Assembly: GCA_025331565.1 (NCBI GenBank)
Contig: JAFREQ010000040.1
Span: 3,955,001-4,019,000, forward strand
From: Holacanthus passer
Lineage: Eukaryota; Chordata; Actinopteri; Pomacanthidae
Length of the DNA: 64,000 bases
Direction: 5' to 3'
This document shows, one piece after another, positions 47,771 to 64,000 of this stretch (position 1 is its first letter; each line of letters begins with the position of its first letter). A program made the translations under genes and the position numbers. Below the pieces are notes generated by a model that was given only the letters and a program-made list of their open reading frames with translations, was not told the origin of the DNA and did not search any database.

Positions 47771-50700
47771 TGAATAAGTACTTTAGGTTTTGGTACACAC
47801 ACACACGTTGTAAAATGTTCCAAGTGTGTACAGCACACAAAGGATTATTAGTCAATCCCTTGAACGGGTCAAACAGTGACTATGGGACCAGTTTAATAAG
47901 GAACTGATGTATAACGGCATTAAAGGCTTTATAAATAAATAGAACCAAATGTCTGCCACGTGTCACTGCTAGAGATGCACACCCAAGTCTTTCACATAAG
48001 ATGCAATGATTTATAGCAACAGTTGTTGTGCTGTAGAGATACTGCTGAATCGTCCAACTCTGTGAAGTTGGCTGGTTCAGCAGCTTGTGATGGAGGCTGA
48101 GTCACACACAAACTGCTGCTCCGCATCATCTGACATCTTGTATTAATTTGGTTTGGTGGAGTTTTACCTCCGCCAGCTGACGTCCTGCTTTGAGGACGCA
48201 CGATGACACATTTTCATGTCATCCTTTATCAACAATCAAACAACGTCGTTATTCACAGTGACAGCTCCCCCGATCTTTGAAAATAAATCAATAACATCAT
48301 GTTTATGTGCTCCCAGCTGACTCCGGACCAGCGACACTGATAACAGCAGCTCTAGTTACACTGTCAAACTGATTTTCTCAGCTACACAAAAAGATGACAA
48401 CCAAGTGACAGGGCCTCGCCCAATAAACACGAAACAAGCAATTAACCCAACTATCACCCTATAATCATGAATCAGCTGTGGAGGTAGCTAGAGCTGGTTC
48501 CCGCTTTGCTAGTGATCGAACCCATTTTGGCAGCAGAGCCGTTTGGAGGGGAAACATGGAACATCTGGTGGAAGCAGACAGGGGCTGGCGCTACACGATG
48601 GGAGAACAAGTGCCTGAAAGCTTCATTATGTCCCAGCTGTTGGGCTTGCTGTTGCCCTCAGCAAAAACAACCTCGGCAGGATGAAGCTCCTGGCAAATAC
48701 GCCGCAGATTATTTGAAGCAAGACTCTTTTTTTTTGTGCCGTTTTGCAGGGAAACGTGACCAGGAGTTATTACCGATTGTGTGGTGTATTTCTTTTCAGT
48801 GTGAGTTGACTTGTACCCTTAAAAGGCTGAACTTTCAAGGAGGAAATACACCGACATGTAGCTCAGCATGGACACTCCAACAAGGGGGGAATCTTTCTAT
48901 GGTTTCTTTTTTTCTTTTTTAATTTCTCTGGGGAGTTTTTCACGTTATTCTCATTGAAACATTGCACCATCGCTATGTGATGTTGTTGGGCTAAACAAAT
49001 AGTCCTGACTTGACTTAAAGAGCTCAAACTGCTTTTTAGACTTGAATGTGGCTCTGACCCTGTCAGTCCGCCACTTTAGTCCAGAATGAAATATCTTAAC
49101 AGCTATTTGAAGCATTGCCATGACATGCAGTAATAACAGTCCTTCATTGCTGTCGTCTAGACCAACTATAATAACAGCTTTTCATCATCAGGTCAAAGAT
49201 GAATGTAAGACTTTGGTTTAAGATCGAATACCTGCAACATTAATTATATTCCCATCAGCTGTACTTGTTCTTAGTGCTACTTAGCAAATGTCAGCATATT
49301 AAACTAAGACAGTATAAATGATAGTGTTATTATTATGAGCACATTGAAATGAACATTTAGCTCAAAGCACCACTGTGTCCAAATACAGCATCGTATATCA
49401 TGGCTGCAGACTCTTTAGTCGTGTTTTGTTGTGCATGAAACAGATTGACAGGTTCTGGGTTGATCTATCACAGTTACAGAGTGACTGTATAAACTAATCT
49501 TATTGACATTTAAGAATACTGGCTTTATCAGAATCAGTCTTTAAAAAAATTCATGTGTGAATGTCTACACTAGTTTTTGCTAAAACTCCCACCTGAAGCC
49601 AGAATTTTAGATATAATGAAGTCCAAATTCCTGTAAATTCCTTTTCCAGATGACAGGGCAACAAAAAGACCAAAAAAAAGTATGTCAATTGAAAACTTCT
49701 TGTCAGGATGTTAAAACTCCAACAAACAATTCTTCTGATTCAACTTGCACTTGAATACCATGACCTGGATGACTGAGAACCTTCACAGACATACTCCAAC
49801 AAACAATGTGAACATGTGTCCTCATTGGTCCTGAATCTCACAACGACTCACCATTGAAGGATGTGTCAGCTGCAGTTATGTGCACACTTGATAGCAATGA
49901 TAGCCCAAAATGATTGATTAATAAATATATGAAATTTACTGCTCACTACTCGAGTAAACTCAGTATAATGCAGAGAATAGTTATTGAGTGAACAAAGTGA
50001 TTTTGGATACAGCGTGGAGTCAGGCCAGGTGTTCAGAGTTCAAACCTTCTTACCTTGTTTCCCATTTCAAACTTTTCTTATTTCCTCTCGTTTCCAGCCT
50101 GCTGCTGTGGCGGCAGCAGCAGAGCCGGCTCTCTCAGGTTGGACAGCTTGTTCAAGTCGAATGCTATTAGTTCTAGGTCAGTGCCTGGGCTTTCTCTACA
50201 CCCCAACAACACCTTTTCACCAGGCAGGGATTCCAACCACCATTAATCAGAGTGGTGACAGCCCATGGATGTCAGTAAATATGTTTCCCTCACTGCCTCT
50301 TTTTTCCCACCACTTCCTTTTCCCACTCTCTCTATCGCACATGATTGTTCTTTTTTTCCTCTTCTTTGCAGTTTAATGTTGATCTGTTCTTGCTTTGATC
50401 TTTATTATTAATATCACCATCGGAAGCGTTCCACTACACACACATCAACACAGTTAGATAGATTTAGGTGCAATGCTTGTTTTTTGGTCGGGAGAGGGAC
50501 TGAGAACATATTGACAGAAGAAAAAAAAAAATCTGCACCAAGGAGCAGAAAATTGCTTCGAGGGGCAAAATCAAACTCTTTTTCTTGTTCCACCAAACAT
50601 CTTACAACCAGTGTGCATTTGAAAATTTCATATGCATGTTTTTTTTGATCTGAACATAAGTGTGAGCCAGGTGCTTATGAATGTTGTCGGAACAAAACGT

Positions 50701-53679
50701 CTCCTCGGTGGAGACAACGTGACAGTTTCCTCTCCTGCACGGGTGGTAAAGCTGACAGGGGGGGATGAGTGTTGGCTAGCTTAGTGGATGGTGTGTGTGG
50801 GTGGCTGTGAGTGGGTGACATGCAGGCAGAGGGCCAACGGCAGCCAGTTGGAGAAGTGGGTGCCCATCTCGGTTGACACGCAATGCCGGGTACCTGCTGC
50901 TGTCCAGAGACAGCTGTAACGTAGCCACCCGTGGCCGTGCAATCAGGTTGGTGGCTACTGAATGCTGATAACGCTGCAGCTTTTCTGGCAGATGGAACCT
51001 GCAACCAACCCAATGACGAGGAATTCCTCATGAAAATAACCAGAGAAGTAAACAGGAAAGATCGGGAAGAGAGTGGAGGTGTGACAAAGAAGGGGAAGAG
51101 ATGAGAGGATAGAGAGAGAGTGAGGGAGAATGCCATGAAACAAATGGTGACCTTTGCAAAGATGGATTTGTTTACCAACGACTGTTCTCGCTGTCAACAC
51201 CTGCTCCAGAGTGACCTTCACACAGAGACGGAGCTGACGGCGCTCATCTGTTCATCTTTGTGCCTGCTCGTCAACACTAAGTCGTATCAATTTAACAGAC
51301 AACATAAGCCTTGTTTCCTCTGTCGCTGCCGACGCACGCGGCCCTTTCTTTCCACTGCACACGCTCATGTTCATTTAATCACTATCAGCTGTTATCACAT
51401 GGGCCCAAACAGGCTCAGGGTGATAATTCTCGGTTAGAGTGATAAATAGAGGAAACACTCTCTGTTGTTGTGGAAATATATGAACCTATTCTGCTTCATA
51501 ATGTCTGTATTGCCAAATGAGTTCAATATATGTGCGGTGAGCCTGTGCATCTGTGTTTGCATTTGAAATAAACTTACTTTGCCTCACAGGCCAACTGGAG
51601 GTTGAATAGTTAACTTTGAAAGGTCTTGATCAGTTTAACTATAAAATACAAGAAAGACTGTCTATGTTTACATAAGATACAGGAATACATGCTCTAATCT
51701 AAACTGTGTCTGATGTTGATGTGCATCTCAGTCTCTTTCTGTTCAAGCTATTTTCACATTACATTAAAACTAATGATAACATGACATGCATTTCATCGCT
51801 CTCTTCCTTGATTCCTGTCCATTAGCAAAAACACCCAATAAGTACATAGAAATTTGGAACCATGACAAAATTAAAATGTGTTCCTTATGTTACTAGAATC
51901 CACTTTGTATCACGCTCATCAGTAAACCCTGCAGCCAGCAGGTGGCAGCGTTGAGCTAAAACAGCTGCTAGGTGTCTTCTAGTAGTGACAGTAGTGCTCA
52001 CAAAAATAAACATGAATTAGATCAAGAATCAGATGAATGAATGATGGTGTCATCAGCATGTACGGTATGTTTGACTTAAAGTAATAAGGACTACACAGGC
52101 GTGAGAAGGTCATATAAACTATTTATGTTGACATATTAATGGATTAATTAATACTCATAGGATGATGTGAGAAGGGTTTTGACAGACAGAGAAATTGAGT
52201 GAAAATATATAGAAGTTAAAATGATTTGAAGGTATAATTCACTGAACCTGAACATGCTGCATGTCCCACCCTCCTCCTCCTTCACTCACTTTAAAATGGC
52301 ACGTGTCTGTGTGGAATAAATCTGAGGCCATGATTTATAAATGATTTTACTCCAACAGGACGACTCCCCGGTTCCTAAAAAAAAATGCTGTTTGCTATTT
52401 GATATCATCGACTGCATGATTGTGATTTATTGTCCAAAATCATGGACAGGATCTCTCCTGCTCTTCATTTAGTTTAGTGCATTAATTTGAAACTCAGAAG
52501 AACATGGCTTTATAATTAGAAGGTACATTAAACTGTATCTTTATAAAAAAGCTTCACAATTAAAGTTATCTTCTGTTCCTTGTTACTGTATATGTTTCCA
52601 TAGCCTAATTACCTCATAATCTACCTCATATAGGACACTTATATTTCAAATATTACATATATATTGCTGACAGTATACGTCATGTACCAACTGTCAAAAT
52701 GCTTTGAGAAACAAATCTGCCTCATATCCATTTTTATTGGAGCAGTTCCAGACTGAATGCATGCACATTCTCTATCAATGATTCATATTTGTCCTGCGTC
52801 TGACTCTCCTGCAGACCCTGAAATTTAATTATTCAATGCCTGTGTTGTCTGGAATGAGGCTCAGGCAGAACTCGGCTCTAACAGGAGACTGTGGTGGAGA
52901 CATAATGTAAAGTCGTCTGCCCTTTGATGCAAACACACAAGGGAGCCACTGAGTCCTGCAACTATCTCATATTGTACAAAAATGTAAAAGAAATTCATAA
53001 TGAAGACTACTGCTGCTGCACCGACTGTTTTTAGTGAATCCAGACACTTCAAAGAGAGAAGCAGCAGAATGCAACCCTGTTTGACTTTGGTCCTGCCGTG
53101 AACTCGCTTCAACAATGGATTTTCTCATGCACCCAAACTATTTGTCACCACAGTGAAGTGGTTTGTGAAGTACCCAGCAGGTTGCTCACCACTCTTTACC
53201 TTGAGGGCATCATAACAAAGCTTGCATTCATATTGAAAGCCCTGTCGTGCCTGTGTGACAGCACAAATGGTTATGGTTTGCATTAGCTTGTAACGTAGCA
53301 ATAAGTGAAGAAACAAGAGCGTCTGCTTTGGGCCTGTAATTACTGTTTCTGTCTGCTTCTGAGGACAGCGCCAAATTATCCGCCACAGACGAGGAAATCC
53401 CCAAACTACAGAAGAAAACAGAGGAGTCTAAAAGCTGAAGTGTCTCCAGAGAGGCCTGTAATAACTGACTTTAAGTACTTTTCATGCTCACAAAACTCAT
53501 TAAGCTAGAAACAACAGTTTGTTAAGTCTGATTTCTGATGTTGAATTATTCCATATTTGATTAGTTCTGCTCAATAATCTGACTGAATACAAGAATAACC
53601 TTGACAGTTACTGAAACACAGATATGGTTTGACCTTTAAGATGGTTCGGTTTCCTTCTTACATGGCATGTCGGGCGGAA
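47771..53679. other. Intergenic interval, right part
   Basis: No coding exon recognised. Open frames at 48506-48922, 49984-50376 (plus) and 50675-51178 (minus) lack domains and credible splice context. Downstream flank of smad3. Confidence 0.65.
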
Positions 53680-56237
53680 TATCACCACAAGATATAGATT
53701 TTATTCATAGACCAACAATAATAAACAAGAATATAAAGCATCACATCAACTTTTTATAGGCAGAGAAAAATAAAGGGTATAATTTTATACAAGACATCTA
53801 AAAAGACCAATTGAGAGCACAAAAACATAAATCACAACTAATAACGATTACAGTGAACAATTTAAACAAGGGGGGAAAGCACAAGCATTATAACTTGAAG
53901 AGTGTATAAAAATGACAAATTTGCTTGCAAAATATTCCCTACTGGGTAATTACATTGACCGTGGGGTTAAAGCGCCCATTAGAAGCAGGACTGCTGCGTT
54001 CAAGGACACTAGAAGCTCTACAAAGAGCTGACTTGTCTCAGATTGGTAGATGCTACTCTTTCTGAAAACAATCCCACACTATAGTTTGAAGCTTTAAACC
54101 TCATCATCATTTAACAGAGATCAAAATCTACCAGCTTCCAGAGCAAAATCTTATGGCTTTGTGGTTCACTTGAGTCCCTAAAATGTTAAAGATTAGCACC
54201 ACTGGGCTAGCATTAACATCAAAAGCTGGGTTAATGTAAATAAGTCCTGTAAAAAGAATCCAAATATTGTCCATGTTCACCCACTGTGTCTTTGTCTAGT
54301 GTTATAGAACCAGAAGGAAATCGATCCACTTCCAGCTCGGTGGGTGGCTGAAAGGAAACAGGACCAAAGCTAAGACTATGTTTTCTATTTCAGCAAAAAG
54401 CTTTTCCAAACATTTGCTCAGCTTTTTAAAAAAATCATTTTTGAGCTTCTTTTTTTGTTCTCCTGTTTACAAAACCATCAACATTATAAAGGTTAATGGT
54501 CAGAATATTAAAACATGTATGTACGATATGTACATAGACCTAAAAAAATAGGGACATCAGATTTTGAGAAGCTATTGTTATTTACATGCCTCTGTCTAAA
54601 CATTTCCCTTTGTAAAAAGCTGTGCTTTGTACTGAAACTGCCTCGTTTTCACAGGTAGAAAAATACAAGGTGAGTATTACTGGACCTGCGAGCAGTATTT
54701 TCTGTCATGTCATGCAAAAACACTTGGAGCTGACAAAGTCATCACCACGTTATCGCTTATTGTCCTACAAAAATAATTGGTAGCAAAATAGACTTTAAAG
54801 TCTCGAGAGTCATGCATCTGTCCTTTTCACTGGTTTCTGTACATGATTCAGCGGATTTTCTTTACGGTCCTGAGTGTGTAAGAAAGTCAATATTACTGAT
54901 GGCTAAAAATAAGACCAATGTTATGGACTGCTGAGAGAGAAAATTAAAAAAGCAAAGGCATCTTCCAGCTCTTTGTACACAGCCTTCTGCAGAGTACTCA
55001 TATCACACACAAATATTTCAACTACATTTTGTGTGTTCAATTTGTAATTGAACTAAACGTTTGCAGAATAGTACAGTATGTGAGACGTTTTCAAGTTCTG
55101 TGTAAATGCCTATTATATACTACCTACTACACAATACAATGCTGCAAAGGTATTTTGTAAATTGGCAAAGCTTCCTGAAATTATTGCAGGATATATTTCA
55201 TATAACCCTCTGACAAGAGCTGTCGCAGCTGTTAACTGCCATTGAATGTACTTTACTAACATTACTTTACTAGAATATTAACTTTTTACAAAAGTGCATC
55301 ATCCTCCTCATGACATTTGATGAATGCCACTATCTTTAAGTACTCGTATATGGGTTTGAAGAGTTGTACCTCCTGTCTGCTCTACTGTATCCCGAAGCAT
55401 CAGATGCATCAGTGTTGTAATCTGGCCCACAGTTCAAATCTAACAGTTAACGGAGGGGGGAAAGGTTTTATCCAAAGTGTGACTGATTCCTTACTTCATC
55501 ATTTGTTTCTGTATGAAATGTGTCATTAAACATCATCGTGTTATTTGTCTTGTCAGAGTAACATAGGCTGCATAAAATGACAGTATGAAAACCTAAAGAA
55601 ATATTTGTGCTAGGTTTACAGTATATTCCTTCACACAGTGTTAATACATGGCAGTTGAATGTTTCCATTGTATCATCACTGGGTCACGTTTGTAAATGTC
55701 TTCATAACCTATCAAATGCCCAAATACAGAAACAAAGTCAAGTGAAATGCATTTAACATGATCGTACACATGCTTTACAAAATTGTTATTAATGCTTAAA
55801 AAATGTAATTCATTTTTTAAAACCACTGTTCACTTTAAAATCTGTACAAAAGAAAAAATGTAAAAATCATGAAAAACAAGGAAAGAAAATAAGAATCTCT
55901 TAATTGACAAAAACCTCCTCCCGTTGCTACAGCCTTTCTGGCACTTCGATGCCAAAGATTAAAAAGTAATTCCGGACAAAATGTGGAGATCATACTAACA
56001 TGGTACTGCTTTACTGCACTTGTCCCCATTTGCCACAAACAACATGTATATAAAAAGTGCTACGAACAGCTGGTGGGGAGGGAGGACTAAGTTACAGGTT
56101 GAGGATTGGCTGAATGAGGTGGGGGGGGGTCATCATCTTTCCGTACTTGTGTAGCCGTTCTTGTCTGCATGCAGTCTGTGTTTTTAGTCACTGACAGGAG
56201 ACGTGGTGTACAGGAAGTGGGTGGATGAAGGGTTTCC
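53680..56237 (-). other. smad3: smad3 3' UTR (inferred)
   Basis: About 2.5 kb from the stop codon to a polyadenylation signal AATAAA on the minus strand at 53705-53700. No other gene intervenes. Contains two Pumilio-type sites 52 bases apart, TGTACATA (54534-54527) and TGTAAATA (54586-54579). SMAD3 is known for a long 3' UTR. The end is inferred. Confidence 0.6.
53700..53705 (-). terminator. smad3: smad3 polyadenylation signal AATAAA
   Basis: Canonical hexamer on the gene strand, the most plausible 3' end signal for smad3. Cleavage would fall near 53675-53690. Confidence 0.55.
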
Positions 56238-62683
<6,446 letters not shown>

Positions 62684-63194
62684 CTGCAGACAGGAGGAGA
62701 AGAAGAAAAAGAGAGGTTTGTCAAAAACCTGTAACCTTTTGTTTTGATACTGATTATTTTCAGTTGAGAATGAAAAAGATGTTATGTGTTGTGTAACACT
62801 TGACTATTTCCTTTTCCTAATATGAGACTGTATTAAAATTAGAGTATTTACTTCATATTACCTTAAAAGTATCTAAGTCTATTGTTCCTGGCTTTATTTA
62901 CAGATGAATGATATTTATTTGCTTCAATATTATTGTCTGATCTGCCTTCCCTGTCCACAGACTATATATGTATATGTATTATTTCTCAATTCTGCACTGT
63001 ATTCTAATGACTTTGACATAAAGTTTCTCTCAATTTAAGGATGTTTTTAACTGTTACTTATATAGATTAAGTATGATAGATAAATATATACTACAGCATA
63101 CGTTGATAAAGTTATTGAGATCTGGCAACCCTTTCTGATGGGCTGTTACAGCCTGTGGCTTGAGTTTCAAGATATGTTGTTTCACATTGGTAAC

Positions 63195-63245
63195 TGATAC
63201 CTGATGAAGGTCCATGACCTAAATGTTGAGTCTCTAATAAACTCA
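63195..63245 (+). mobile_element. Retroelement tail with hammerhead-ribozyme-like core, copy 1
   Basis: CTGATGA at 63201-63207, then a perfect 5-bp hairpin AGGTC-CAT-GACCT, then AAATGTTGAGTC and TAATAAACT. The order CUGAUGA / stem II / AAA / short stem III / GUC is that of type I hammerheads found in Penelope-like elements. The conserved G after stem II is absent, so this copy is probably inactive. Confidence 0.4.
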
Positions 63246-63374
63246 GTGTTGACTGTGTGCAGGAATTTCTGAATTCAGATTACAGATTTCCAGTCCTCAT
63301 ATACGAATTTACCGTACACAATACAACACTAGGTGTGGTGTTTACTATTGTTGTTAAGTCTGGGCTCTGACCCT

Positions 63375-63426
63375 ACCTCCTGATGAGGGTCCCAGCTGTA
63401 TGAACGCTATGAGCTATAATAATAAA
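63375..63426 (+). mobile_element. Retroelement tail with hammerhead-like core, copy 2
   Basis: CTGATGAGGGTC at 63379, then GAACGCTATGAGCTATAAT and AATAAAC, paralleling the landmarks of copy 1 about 180 bases away. More diverged; stem II is not well formed. Confidence 0.3.
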
Positions 63427-64000
63427 CAACCCGCAATGAGATTACAGTATGCATAACAGGAATTTCATTGTGTTGTATAACATCTGCACTCATCTGCTGT
63501 ACAATACTGTTGGCAGGATGATGATTTAGGCCGCCAGAAAGTAATGAGCGGTAGTTTGACGCTGCAGATTGTCATAATGGGGATGTAGCCTGTAATCTCT
63601 GAGCACAATGACCCATGAATGAGAAAAAAACACACTTATCATCTTATGCAAGAGGAAACGACCACATATGTCCCCTAAATCCCTCTGTCTCACCCACTCA
63701 CTCTCACACACAAACACAGAGTAAGGGTCAAAGGCACAAGCTAAAGCCCTTTAGAAGGACAAATGTCTGTTCCAAATAAAAACAAGGCCGTGTACAGTCC
63801 AACTACTGAAAGCTCAGTAGTGCCCCATTTGGGTCAACCATTGTACATTCAGCAAGCAGAGAATGGTGTTTTAATTTTTCATGGCAAAGGGTTTCATTCA
63901 CTGCCTCTGTACTTTAAAAGGGGCTGGAGGGTGTGTGTAAGGGGGAGGTGTCTTGAATTGGTATCTGGTGTCTGACTACTTTATCTTCACACAAGCATAC

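Larger units (their letters stand above)
62684..64000 (-). other. smad3: smad3 intron 1 (3' part)
   Basis: At least 1.3 kb of intron 1; exon 1 is beyond the window. Contains two retroelement-tail-like hammerhead motifs at 63195-63245 and 63375-63426. Confidence 0.8.

Noticed and set aside
48506..48922. 138-residue open frame on the plus strand
   Set aside because: No recognisable family; composition typical of a chance frame.
50675..51178. 167-residue open frame on the minus strand
   Set aside because: No domain recognised, low-complexity composition rich in Ser, Pro and Thr, and no convincing splice sites linking it to a gene.

Overview
This window is eukaryotic nuclear DNA from a teleost fish, probably a percomorph. 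The evidence is split genes with canonical GT-AG introns, abundant CA/GT and GA microsatellites, and several dispersed repeats typical of percomorph genomes. There are no operons, ribosome binding sites, prophages or CRISPR arrays. The real coding content is about 2.2 kb, spread over 26 short exons, all on the minus strand. Nearly all long open frames in the window are noncoding.

Layout. (1) About 1-30,904: the mitogen-activated protein kinase kinase 5 gene (map2k5, MEK5), minus strand. Nineteen consecutive coding exons can be placed (30881 down to 1545). They encode 377 residues: the PB1 domain, the linker and most of the kinase domain. The last coding exons (about 70 residues by comparison with human MEK5) lie beyond the left edge. 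Every exon joins the next in frame. (2) About 30,905-53,680: a gene-free interval of roughly 23 kb. It starts with the map2k5 promoter region and holds microsatellites, repeat fragments and several unique, TAATTA-rich blocks that look like conserved noncoding elements. (3) About 53,680-64,000: smad3, minus strand, with exons 2-8, the stop codon and a 3' UTR of about 2.5 kb. Exon 1 lies beyond the right edge.

How the genes relate. MEK5 is the dedicated kinase of the MEKK2/3-MEK5-ERK5 cascade. SMAD3 is the receptor-activated SMAD for TGF-beta/activin signals. They are not functionally coupled, but their shared orientation and order match the human chromosome 15 segment (SMAD3 ... MAP2K5, then SKOR1). 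The genes that separate them in human (AAGAB, IQCH, C15orf61) were not recognised here. The map2k5-SKOR1 neighbourhood is known as a regulatory landscape, so the noncoding blocks may be enhancers for a neighbour rather than for map2k5; that is inference.

Most interesting points: three successive frame-preserving micro-exons in the kinase domain of map2k5; an overlapping upstream ORF placed between two alternative start codons; an Asp-to-Val change in the acidic PB1 motif; two hammerhead-ribozyme-like cores in tandem in smad3 intron 1; a 17-bp perfect hairpin in the intergenic interval; and the candidate conserved noncoding elements. Nothing in the window supports a wholly new protein system.
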